In this document: one piece after another, positions 51,583-62,150 of the stretch | Layout: the number at the start of each line of letters is the position of its first letter | Position numbering within the stretch: the first letter of the stretch is position 1 | Source: Musa acuminata AAA Group | Lineage: Eukaryota > Streptophyta > Magnoliopsida > Zingiberales > Musaceae | Assembly (NCBI RefSeq): GCF_036884655.1 | Contig: NC_088344.1 | Span: 33,852,501 to 33,916,500, forward strand | Direction of reading: 5' to 3' | Length of the DNA: 64,000 nt | The notes under the pieces: generated by a model | Seen by the model: the letters and a program-made list of their open reading frames with translations, nothing else | The model's database searches: none | Told to the model about the DNA's origin: nothing | Program-made: the position numbers and the translations under genes

Positions 51583-52571
51583 GTTTAGAGATTTTTAGCA
51601 TATTTTATTTATTTAATTTTTTCATTAAAATCAATTGATTTGATACGAATATGAATACATAATGCATCAAATGATTTTTTATTTTTTCTTGTTTAGATTT
51701 TATTTTTATTTTTTTAATTTATTCAATCCGTTGAATTGAGAGATGATATATAACAATTTATATCTTTCTATTTAACATAAGAAACTTTGAACTTGTTCTA
51801 TCCCATCTCCTCATAAATAAATAAATAAATAAAAAGAATCGATAATATATATATATATATATATTGTCGCAAAGTAGTGTTGTTTATGTTCTCTCTTCCT
51901 CTGTTACGAAACGTCGAATGGCCGTGTGGTGGAGACGGAAGAGCCCGCATCCACAGAGAGGTCCGAAATCTCCGCCAATCGAGCGAGAGGGAACCATCCG
52001 AGTTGCTCACCGTACGAAGAGCAGCTTCAAGAATCGATTTTGATGGTGATGCCTTCCTTTCCGTCCTCACATTCACCGTCGACATGAGACACAAGTCTTT
52101 TCCCCTTTCTTTGAACCAAGTTCCCACTTTTTCTGTTGATTTGGATATGGGTTGCTGTTTTTAGGGTTCTTTGGTTCAAATTCGATCATCAAAATGGCGC
52201 CTTTATGCTCGTCTTGATTGGGCGCTGAAACGGGGCGGTTTGGTTCTGGGTAGGGGTTTTGGGGGCTGCCTTTTGGTTTGGAACATGATTGATTGATGAT
52301 GTTTTCTTGTAGATTTTGTTCCCAACATTTTCCCGAATTCATTTGGTTTACGCGCATGTTTCTTTGTTTACGGAGTGGAACTGTCAACATTTTGGGAATT
52401 TACTAGTGGTAGCTGCGCTCTAACCAGCTTTTCCTTGATCTTTAGTCCCGGAATTCCATTAGTTTGATTCTGTTTCTTGATTGGTTTTGGCCGCTGTTCT
52501 TCGTCCTTGTGTGGATAAAAGCCGGATGGTGCTAAATTAGGTATTTTTCCTGTGAGGTAAATAAGTACTTA
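51582..52571. promoter_or_regulatory. Upstream region and probable 5'-UTR of the GT47 gene
   Basis: AT-rich to about 51870, including a short (TA)n tract at 51846-51864. Then comes a GC-richer zone resembling an untranslated first exon, and a possible 5'-UTR intron before the ATG at 52572. Exact start and splice sites are not fixed by sequence alone. Confidence 0.35.
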
Positions 52572-54052
52572 ATGGCCAGCAAAAGCATGCAACCATATTG
52601 GCCTGTATGCCGGAAACCCTTCTTGTTCTGTCTCTCCCTCGCCACTATCCTGGTTCTGCCCTATCTCCTCTTCTGGGGTTACGCTGGCAAGCCCCTCGTC
52701 AACCATGTTTTGCCGAAAGAGAAGATCTTTTCCATGATCGAGAGCCAGAGCACCCCTGCAAGGGACCATGAGGACGAGCCCCCGTTGTCCACGGACTCGA
52801 CTTTCTTGGATCAGAATGGACCAGCCGATGAAGAGCTTGAGCGATGTGACCCGAGCAAGGCGGTCTTGAAGGTTTTCATGTATGATTTGCCTCCTGAGTT
52901 TCACTTTGGTCTCATGAGCTGGAATGACGATGGCAATAGTGTGTGGCCGGACATACGGACCAAGATCCCAGACTATCCTGGTGGGTTGAATCTTCAGCAC
53001 AGCATTGAGTACTGGCTGACGCTGGATCTTTTATCTTCAAAATTCTCCGATCGGAGTGGCCCTTGCAGTGCTGTCAGGATTGAGGATTCTCGTGAAGCTG
53101 ATGTTGTGTTTGTGCCTTTCTTTTCGTCTTTGAGCTACAATCGGCATTCGAAGATAATTCCACCTCAAACAGTCAGCACAAACAAGTTGTTGCAGAAGAA
53201 GTTGGTGCAGTTTTTAACAGCTCAAAAGGAGTGGAAAAGGTCAGGGGGGCGAGATCACATCATAATGGCACACCATCCAAACAGCATGTTAGATGCTCGG
53301 ACAAAGTTGTGGCCATGCATGTTCATTCTTGCAGATTTTGGGCGCTACTTTCCCCATGTAGCCAATGTGGAGAAAGACGTAATTGCTCCCTACAAGCATT
53401 TGATCACGACCTTTGTGAACGACTCGTCTGGCTTTGATGATCGCCCTACTTTATTGTATTTTCAAGGAGCTATCTACAGGAAAGATGTAAGTGCTTTGCT
53501 GTTGACATTACTCTATTGTAATTTCTTTCCTAGCATATCATTTGTTTCTTGAAGTTTATCAGAAGCGTGCCTACTACTAGTAGTTGATGCATCATTTCAA
53601 CTGGCATATCTTATGATTTGCCATTGGACTAATCCATAACAAAAGGTTTGTAGATGCTAAGTTTGGTCAAGTGTCTCCTTTGGGTTTTGAGCTAGTGTGA
53701 GAAGTGGTCTACGGTGCAGCACATCAAAGGTGTTGTTAACTAGAAAACAATTCTGAATTCCTTTTTTCTAAGTCAGAGTCAGTTTACTTGCCTGAATCCA
53801 GATGAACAGCATAGAGGACAAGAGCAATGATCTTCTTACATGTGCAGAACAATAGAGGGGATGAAAAGATAATATATTTCCTATAATATGTTTGCCATAC
53901 ATAAACAATCCAGCGAGAAGAATATTCTAAAATTTATCATCGATGATTTTATCTAGAGCAACTATGTGAGCTAAATGAGCATGGAATGTCCATAGCAAAC
54001 AAACCATATATCGACACGTTTAATTCAAATGAACAAAATATTTGCTGAGAGC

Positions 54053-54116
<64 letters not shown>

Positions 54117-57087
54117 CTGCATCTGCAATTACAAAAGCTGTGGTGTGGGGATCAAACATAAAGAATGTCTTCTCAAAAAAGATGTAGTCAAATGCCTTGT
54201 AGATCCTTGTTTGTGCTGTGTAGCTCATCATCAAATTCCATCTAAAAACTTTACTTATGATCATTAAATTCGGCTGATTTTCCGCTCATCCAGGACATAG
54301 TTATTCCCATGATTCCACTTGTTGATTCGTTGAATTAGCCACATTATTTAGGATTAAGTTGAAATGTCATGTCTTTCCTAACTAGTAAAGCATCACATTA
54401 GTCTGTGTTGAAATCAGCTTTCTTGTTGGTGTAATGCATTATATTATAAAGATTAACTTTCTTTAAATTGATCAGTAAGTTAATACAAAACCAGTTGTTG
54501 TATATTTACTCCATCAAACTAATGTAGGCTCAAAATTCTTGCTAGTTTTCGGTTTGATCTTTTCTCTAACATTGATTCATTGTTCCTAATGGATCATAGA
54601 GAAGAACGTAGTTGGAAGCCTACAATCCTAAAGGCTAGCAAGAAGGGAGTTGAAAGTCGGTATGATTGTATGAGACTAAAGGATAAAAAATGACAGATAA
54701 ATTTCTTTTAACCAGGTATCCTGCATTTGGTCTTCATTTATAGGCCAAAATTTGTTGAAATTAATAATTTTTTGTTAGTCCATCAAAGTAAGGTTTGGAT
54801 TAGGTAGCCAAGTCCTAGGTGTCCTCATCTGGCAGCACCTTTGACAACAATATCTGTTGTCATGAGTTACACCACTGAGCCTGAAGTTATTGTACCTAAT
54901 CTACCTTCAAGCTAAGACTGAAATCCTTACCTCAAAATGCCTGGAAAAAAAACCTTTTAGAAATACACCGTACTAAAATGAAGGGTAAATTACTAGGGCC
55001 CAACTAAGCACCAAGTTGGCCTCTTTAACAATACCGGAAGCATACCTGTGCAAAATTGGATTTCCTCATGCGTGTATCTAGTGCAATGATCATGTTTTTG
55101 AGATGACCTGAGGAATATAAGCTATGTTCCTACTTTTAGCGATGGGCAACTTTATGGTAGTCTGGAGTAGTTTGGTAAAGCCTATCATATTGCATGAATG
55201 ATCTTTAGCAGCTGTAGACTTTCTCAAGTCACCTAGGAAATGTATTACCTACTGTTGGATTCTTCATTCTGGTTTTGGTCAACACCTATATAAACTGCAC
55301 CCGTTTTATGTTCAAGGATAAACATAATTGCTCATGATCCCAGAAAAGTTGGTGGCATCTTAAAAAATGTATTTAGTTGCTTACTGGCACACCAAGGTAT
55401 CAAGATGACCTAATGGACATGTATATCTACATTTTTGGAAATTGTCACCATGCTTATCGGTAGCATAATTTAATAAGCCCAAATAGTTGCTCACAAGGGT
55501 GCTTGATCTTTTTCGGTGTTTGTAGATCCTAATAAATCTATAACTATCATGAATTGTAGAATTAGAGCAAGGGTTACATAAGAAAAATCTTAAACAGAAT
55601 GAGGGAAAAGAGTTGCATTTGAAAAGCAATTCATTCTTGTTCCCATAGCTCATCTCTTGAAGACTATATTAGATGATAGGTTGGCTATATATTTTGGAAC
55701 ATAAAAAGTTGATTTTGAAAGTTTGAATGATTGTCGTTACCCTTTATGTACATTAGGCTATTATAAACAGAATTGATTCTGCAACAATTCCTAGGAATAA
55801 TCTTGCATGAGGACTCTAAATTGAATTGCTTTGTAGGTTTTAGGTCATTGTGAACAGTGTGTGTAACTCTGTGAAGCTACATGCAGCATTGGGTTTAATG
55901 AGGAAATACAATTCAGTTTACTGGCCAAGCTTCTAGGTTGAACCAATGGTCACCATAGTTGTCTCCTCTCGCATGATTATTTTGTTATGACAAAGCTAAG
56001 TAGACAGTTAAAATGGTTGTTGTCCATATATAAGAAGTATAGCTAGAGGCAGATCTTACTTTTGATCGATTTCACTCTATAATTAGTCCATCACCTTGAC
56101 TTGTGGTACATACTTTGGCTTAAACTTGGGCATTTTTTTTCTTGTTTCCAATTATTAGGCTTTGCATTGCCAAATAACACCACAGGGTTCATTTCCAATA
56201 ATATCTCAAGTACATGCCTGTAATTTTAGTTTGTGAGTGATGACTTGAGAAAATTGTGCTTTAACTCATTCCTGATCTATTTCGTTGCTTTTAAGTATAT
56301 AGTTTTTAAACATTGATGATACTGAATTGATATTTTGAGAATGTATTTCACTTTAGCATTCTCCACATGTTGTTCTAATTACCTCTAAATCATTTCGAAC
56401 CAAAAATTTTACAAACATCTTGAGTGTACTCTTAAGAAGTAGAACTGTAAGATTGTGAAAACAGTATATCATTCGACCTGATTGCTTCTTTTGGTGTAGT
56501 TCACAAGATAAGCTAATAATTTCTTTTGATGACTCGGTGTTCAGGGAGGATCAATTCGGCAAGAGCTATTTTATCTTCTGAGAGATGAGAAAGATGTGCA
56601 TTTTTCATTCGGAAGCATTGGTGGGAATGGAATCAGTGAAGCCACTCGTGGGATGCATGCATCAAAATTCTGTCTAAATATTGCCGGTGACACCCCATCT
56701 TCTAATCGACTCTTTGATGCCATAGCTAGCCACTGCATCCCGGTCATCATCAGCGATGACATCGAGCTCCCATATGAAGATATCCTTGACTATTCCAAGT
56801 TTTGCGTCTTTGTGCGTACATCTGATGCTGTTAAGAAAGGCTTTCTGATTAAATTGATCAGAGGTATAAGCCGAGAGGACTGGACCCAGATGTGGCAAAG
56901 GTTGAAGGAGGTCGAAGGCTACTATGAATTCCAGTACCCATCCAAGAAAGATGATGCAGTACAAATGATTTGGCAGGCAGTGGCCAGAAAGGTGCCAGCA
57001 ATTCGACTCAAAGTACACAGATCAAGGCGATTCTCTCGGTTCGATGTATCAAATAGGACAAGTACCCCATTTAAAGTCTTCATATAG
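52572..57087 (+). CDS. GT47 exostosin-family glycosyltransferase (ARAD-like)
   Basis: Two exons (52572-53486 and 56545-57087) separated by a 3.06-kb GT-AG intron encode 485 residues. It is a type II membrane protein with a short cytosolic tail and a signal anchor at about 16-37, so it should act in the Golgi lumen. The exostosin domain runs from VFMYDLPPEFHFGL (about 101) through ADVVFVPFFSSLS, GRDHIIMAHHPN, DFGRYFPH and YFQGAIYRKDGG. It continues to SKFCLNIAGDTPSSNRLFDAI, then CIPVIISDDIELPYEDILDY, ending near 400. These match plant GT47 enzymes annotated as arabinosyltransferase ARAD1-like, which build pectic arabinan. The true sugar substrate cannot be read from the sequence. The intron holds a (GA)n microsatellite. 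Confidence 0.92.
54046..54115. repeat. (GA)n microsatellite in the GT47 intron
   Basis: About 70 bp of GA dinucleotides with a single GAAAGA interruption, inside the large intron of the GT47 gene. Confidence 0.95.
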
Positions 57088-57827
57088 TTCATCCACCTCA
57101 CAGTTGCCCTTGGCATCAAACATCTTCCACCTTGCCCAATGGATATCTCAGCAATTTATTTCCTCCTTGGACTTTGTAAAGTGGCATGCGGCTGGGAGGG
57201 CATGTTGTATTCTACATATGGATTCCGAGAACAAGTCTTGTGTTAGGACTGAAATCAGTAGGGAATTAGTTGTGGTATTATCCATATTTGCTTTACTTAT
57301 TGGGAGAGACACTCTGTTGGTCTCTACCCTAATCCAAAGTTCATTCTTGAAGAATATGATATTGTTGTCATCTCCTCTGTGTTTATGTATGTGCTTTTGT
57401 GTTGAAAGATCTCTAGATGTCAACTGGCAAGATTTCTAATGTCTTTTGACTACAATATGATCAATCTAACTGAAGCTTTGTGAAGTAACTAAGAACACAG
57501 AAATAGTGAGGTTAAACAGGATGAACTATTAGAATAACTTCTTGTAGAATCATCAGATAAAACAGGAAGATGGCAAGAGCCCAAAATACAAAATGTGTCT
57601 GCAAAGATATAATATTTGAGCAGAAAAAACTCATCATGAACATAAAATAATTAACCAAAAAGATTAAATTGTCATAGTCTGAGTAGTAAAGAACCAATTT
57701 CGAATAAGATTTTTGACCTATTTAGTTATTATCTAAAAAAAATATTAGGATCAAAATTCTTTCAGCTTCAGAGCAAATCATAAAAGAGAAGTGCCAAAAT
57801 AGCCTAAGCTGCAATCTCTGCCGACCG
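57088..57827. other. Convergent intergenic region between GT47 and pyruvate kinase
   Basis: 740 bp carrying the two facing 3'-UTRs. It is AT-rich and no other gene is seen. Confidence 0.6.
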
Positions 57828-59468
57828 TCATTTGATGGTTAAAAGCTTGAAGACCGAAGCAGATCCCATGCGGTGCAGTGCGACGACAGCATCGCCCTGT
57901 TCGCAGAGGCCCGCAGCTTTCGCGTGCTGCATGGCGAACTCGAGCGCTTCTTCGATGGTCTCTGGGTGCGTGGCTTTCGTCATTCCGCCGCTCAACACCG
58001 GAATCAGCCCTCTGACTACCAAGCCGTGCCTCGCCGGAGCCTCGTCGCTGCAGAACCAGTCGAATGAGTCCGTCGTTATCTCCGGAACCACAATCGATAA
58101 GATCGGCACTGGTGGTCTGTACTTCGCCACCAGCTTCCCGGTGGTTCCTCCCCTGGTGAGACCGATGATGAGAACCGCCCTCGCCGAGCGAGCTGTTAGG
58201 ACTGCGGACGAGGCGAGACTCTCCAAGGGGCTCGTGGGAGCAGGCGCCGCCGCCATGAGTTGCTCGAAGACAGCACCGCAGTCGAGGTAGGACTCTGCTT
58301 CGAGGCATATCTTTGCCATCGTCTCCACGGCTAAGTCAGGGTGAACGCCCGCTGCCGTCTCTCCGCTGAGCATGACGCAGTCGGTGCCGTCGAGAACCGC
58401 GTTGGCCACGTCGGTCGACTCCGCCCGCGTGGGACGAGGGGACTCGATCATGGACTCCAGCATCTGAGTCGCCGTCACCACCGGCTTCCCTTGCACGTTG
58501 CACTTGTAGATCATCAACTTCTGCGCGTAGACGATCTTCTCGATCGGGATCTCCATCCCCAGATCACCTCGAGCAACCATGAAGGCGTCGGACTTGGCGA
58601 GAATGTCGTCGAAGTTAGCCACGCCTTCCTGGTTCTCGACCTTGGACATTAGCACGATGGACTTCGCATGGTCGCCGAGCAGCTTCCTGGCTTCGATAAC
58701 GTCGGATCCTTTCCTCACAAAAGACAGAGCGATGATGTCGATCTTATTGGGGACGCCCCATCGCAACATGTCTTCCTTGTCCTTCTCGGTAAGCGTAGGA
58801 AGATCTACGACGACGCCTGGAAGATTGACGTTCTTCCTCTCTCCAAGAAGAGCGGAGTTCTCGCAGCGACAGCGCACCAGGCCTGAACTGCTGTCGGAGG
58901 ACAGCACGGTGAGCGTGATCGTCCCATCAGCGCAGAGTATAACGCCATCTGGTTTCAGGTCTTCAGCCAACTTGTTGTAGCTCATGGAGATCATGTTCTC
59001 GTCGCCTCGGATGCCGTAATCGGTAGAGATGATCAACTCTTGTCCCTTCTTCAGCTGGATGGGCTTGCCATCCCTCAGAAAACCAGTTCGGATCTCAGGA
59101 CCCTGCATTGACCAAAGATCGACGGCCTCTTCAAACAACAACAACAACAATAAAAAACGAAGTGATGGTAAATGAGCACGGACCTTGGTGTCGAGCATGA
59201 TGGCGCAGGGGATGCCGGTGATCTCCATGGCGGCCCTCAGGTTGTGCAGCGTCTCCTGGTGGTACTCGTGGGAGCCGTGGGAGAAGTTGAAGCGGGCCAC
59301 TTTCATGCCCGCTCTCAGGAGCCGCTCGATCATCTCCACGGACCTCGAATCCGGCCCCAGCGTGCGCACGATCTTCGTCTTCGGCCGCCGCCATCCCGCA
59401 CTCCCACACGAAGGCGAGATCAAGATTGGAGAGCGCAAAGTCCTAGACCGCAACCCAACGCAACTCAA
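57828..59468 (-). CDS. Pyruvate kinase, cytosolic type; start codon uncertain
   Basis: Two exons on the minus strand (59184 to about 59394 or further, and 57828-59102) with an 81-bp GT-AG intron. The enzyme makes pyruvate and ATP from phosphoenolpyruvate and ADP in glycolysis. Conserved segments are PKTKIVRTLGP, GMKVARFNFSHG, LDTKGPEIRTGF (across the splice), CADGTITL, SKVENQEGV, MVARGDLGMEIP, GKPVVTATQMLESMI, RAESTDVANAVLDGTDCVMLSGETAAG and the C-terminal TRGGTTGKLVAKYRP. About 494 residues follow the conserved N-terminus, as in cytosolic isoforms, with no clear transit peptide. No in-frame ATG precedes PKTKIV; the frame reaches back to a TTG at 59468. An out-of-frame ATG sits at 59392-59394, one base off, which suggests a 1-bp insertion, an unseen upstream exon, or a sequence error. 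Confidence 0.88.
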   Translation of the reverse strand: MSCVGLRSRTLRSPILISPSCGSAGWRRPKTKIVRTLGPDSRSVEMIERLLRAGMKVARFNFSHGSHEYHQETLHNLRAAMEITGIPCAIMLDTKVRAHLPSLRFLLLLLLFEEAVDLWSMQGPEIRTGFLRDGKPIQLKKGQELIISTDYGIRGDENMISMSYNKLAEDLKPDGVILCADGTITLTVLSSDSSSGLVRCRCENSALLGERKNVNLPGVVVDLPTLTEKDKEDMLRWGVPNKIDIIALSFVRKGSDVIEARKLLGDHAKSIVLMSKVENQEGVANFDDILAKSDAFMVARGDLGMEIPIEKIVYAQKLMIYKCNVQGKPVVTATQMLESMIESPRPTRAESTDVANAVLDGTDCVMLSGETAAGVHPDLAVETMAKICLEAESYLDCGAVFEQLMAAAPAPTSPLESLASSAVLTARSARAVLIIGLTRGGTTGKLVAKYRPPVPILSIVVPEITTDSFDWFCSDEAPARHGLVVRGLIPVLSGGMTKATHPETIEEALEFAMQHAKAAGLCEQGDAVVALHRMGSASVFKLLTIK

Positions 59469-59469
59469 A

Positions 59470-60497
59470 GGGACGGAGGAAGTTAAGGAGGAGGAGACCG
59501 AGAGAACGAAAAGACGACGACTGTGGTCCTCTCTCTCTCTCTCTATCTCTCTTTCTCTCCTGGTTGAGGACGGGATCCGTCACGATTGGGTTGCACCATA
59601 GGACGCAAAGACAACAGAGATGGAGATAGGCTAACAGTAGGCCCCACATCAGAACTCTTGTAGAAGCCAATGACGAAGCAGAACATGCATAAACCAAGAG
59701 ACTTTGACTCCGAGTTCTCAAGACTTACTTACCTACCCATCTTGTTATCATATTTATTTATAGGCATAAAATAATAGCTTAAATCAAGAAAATTTTATCA
59801 TATTTTTTATTTTAATTAATTAAAATTTTATTTTATCGAACTTATATAAAAGATAAAACTTTTAAAATTATCTTAAAATATAATTTTAAACTTTAGCAAT
59901 TCTTTTTAAATTGCTCTTTGTAATCTTTGTAAAAGTTCTATATTCTTTGTAGAATATCATATCATATTCTTTGTAAAAAAATATCTATATAAAAAAAACA
60001 CCTAAGTGGATAAGCTTCCTCTTGATATCTTATTCTTTGTAAAAATGAACTCACTATCATAATAAGTGGATAGTCTTTTGATTCTTCTTTCAAAAACCCC
60101 TTAACTTGAATTCTTATATTTAAAAAAAAAATATTTTTTTTTTCAAAAAGAAAATCCAAATAAATATTATAAAATCATCCATAAATAACAGCATAATGAG
60201 AACCTAAATAACTTGAAGTTTATGTAAAACCTATTAGATCTATTATAAACAAGCTTTAAGGGAATTTTATAAATAAAATTAATTTATTAAAAGATTGCTT
60301 GTGTGTACCATATTGATAATTTTCATAAACTTCATTACTACTTAAGATAATAAGATAAAAAAGACCCTTAACATGATTTTTCTATATCATGATATTTTAT
60401 TTAAAAAATTATATATCTAAGTCTAGCATATCAATTGATACATCATCATTTGTACTTATCTAATCAACATATGAGTTAGACATTGAAATAATATATA
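59470..60497. other. Pyruvate kinase upstream region and AT-rich spacer
   Basis: 59470-59740 contains a GA/CT-rich stretch (59530-59562) and a likely 5'-UTR and promoter for the pyruvate kinase gene. 59740-60497 is very AT-rich, with repeated ATTCTTTGTA phrases near 59914, 59940, 59964 and 60032. No gene seen. Confidence 0.5.
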
Positions 60498-61009
60498 TGT
60501 TGAATCTCGGATTTTGATGATGAAGTCAATTGACAATTGTTTGTCTAATCAGTGTATTGAGATAAGTGTGCAGGATTAACTACGATGAAAGTAAGACATG
60601 CAGTAGGAGTTGCGCCGGAGTCATGACAATGATCACGTTGGGAGTTCGAGAGCTCGACGGAAGTTCGGACAGTCGTCGGAGGTTCTGCGGGAACAAATCC
60701 GAGAAGTCCAGAAGCTTGCCAAAGGAGCTCGTCGGAACTTGCCAAGTGGATCGTCGCAGTCCAGGAGTTTGCCGGAAGTCCGCAGGAGCATCACCGAGGG
60801 TTCATCGGATGATCGACGGAAGTTCGCCGGAAGAAGCGAGTGACGCACCGAAGCAAGCTGCAGAATATGTCTTAGGAAATAATCGTAGTTAGCACTTTGA
60901 TTAAGTTAGAAATGGGAGGTGATCCCATTAGCTTAATCCTGGGGCAATTGGGCCCCTGAAGAACTCAAATTGGGTCGAATGGTTCAACCCATTCGGACCC
61001 AGGTTGCTG

Positions 61010-61363
61010 TGGGAGGTGTAACCGCCCAGGCAGGGAGGTAGCACCGCCCAGGCTATGTCTCCCAGCGAGACTGGGCGGTGCAACCGCCCCAGCCAAGAGG
61101 TGCAACCGCCCAGGGCTCAGTCTCCGAGCGAGACTGGGCGGTGCAACCTCCTCTGTTAGGAGGTAGCACCGCTAGAGCTCAAGTTTCGAGCTCTGCCAGG
61201 CGGTGCAACCTCTCCAGTCAAGCGGTGCAACCGCCTGAGCTCGGTCTTCGAGCTCTGGCAGAGAGGTGCAACCGCCCCTAACAGAAGTGGCACCGCCTAG
61301 AGGCTCAGTCTTCGAGCTCTGCCAGGTGGTGCAACCTCTCCAGTCAGGAGGTGCAACCGCCTG
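61010..61363 (+). repeat. 63-bp tandem array with palindromic GGCGGTGCAACCGCC boxes
   Basis: Pairs of GGTGCAACCGCC-like boxes recur with starts near 61014, 61074, 61137, 61199, 61262 and 61325, a period of 62-63 bp. Many boxes are palindromes (GGCGGT/ACCGCC), and the spacers form small stems such as GTCTCCGAGCGAGAC. Confidence 0.8.
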
Positions 61364-61890
61364 ATCCCGGAATTCTGGGATTTGATCGTTTTGAGCTCCA
61401 AATTTGAACTGGGTTGGGGCCTATAAATACCCCACCCATTCAGCACTGAAAAGATACATAACCACACCGAATTCTTGATCTTTTATGTGATTCTAAGAGC
61501 TAAAATTTGTGTAAAGTCCAAAAGTTCTCCTCTTTCTGTTCTTCAAGTCTTGAGTTGTAAAGAGAGGAGAGAAATGTTCTGTAAGGGTTGTCTCCTGAGC
61601 CCGTCAAAAGGAGTGAAACTGTAAAAGGGCAGTTGGCCTTCGCCTATTGAAGGAAGGCCTCTAGTTGACGTCGGTGACCTCGTCGGTGGAGGAAGCCAAA
61701 AGTGGAGTAGGTCAAGACTGACCGAACCACTCTAAATCTCTGGTTTGCTTTTATTTTAAGCACTTTATCATTACTACAAACCTCCTACATAGCTACTGCT
61801 CTCTGCGCTTTTACGAACAAGTTTCTAAGTTCTGATATTTCTGAATCTGCATTCAGACGTAAATCGGTGTTTTCGTACGATCTTTACTTT

Positions 61891-62112
61891 GCAGTTTACA
61901 TTTACGTTTTGATTCTATTTATAACTGCAAACTGTCTTCTGCGCTTTTACGAACGAGTTCCTCTGCAGTTTACGTTTACGTTTTGATTCTATTTATAACT
62001 GCAAACTGTTTTCTGCGCTTTTACAAACGAGTTCCTCTGCAGTTTACGTTTACATTTTGATTCCATTTATAACTGCAAACTGACTTCTGCACTTTTACGA
62101 ACGAGTGTCTAA
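61891..62112 (+). repeat. 74-bp tandem array, three copies
   Basis: GCAGTTTACGTTTACGTTTT-like starts lie at 61891, 61965 and 62039, a period of exactly 74 bp, with a few substitutions between copies. Confidence 0.9.
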
Positions 62113-62150
62113 GTTCAGATCTTTCCGAATCTACGTTTTGACGTAAAACT

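Larger units (their letters stand above)
60498..62150 (+). mobile_element. LTR of a second Copia-like element (SIRE-type), interrupted
   Basis: It begins TGTTGAATCTCGGATTTTGATGATG, a typical start of large plant SIRE/Maximus-type Copia LTRs. It contains TATAAATACCCC at about 61421, a good promoter box. Upstream are imperfect GTCGGAAGTTCGCCGGA-type repeats (60650-60835), a 63-bp tandem array (61010-61363) and a 74-bp array (61891-62112). The family A element at 62151 interrupts it, so its 3' end is outside the window or lost. The family label is an inference. Confidence 0.7.

Noticed and set aside
51284..51601. Tyr-Ile repeat frames on both strands
   Set aside because: Translation of a (TA)n microsatellite.
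61010..61363. CRISPR-like spacing of repeats
   Set aside because: Plant LTR context, repeats and spacers both degenerate, no cas genes; it is a tandem array.
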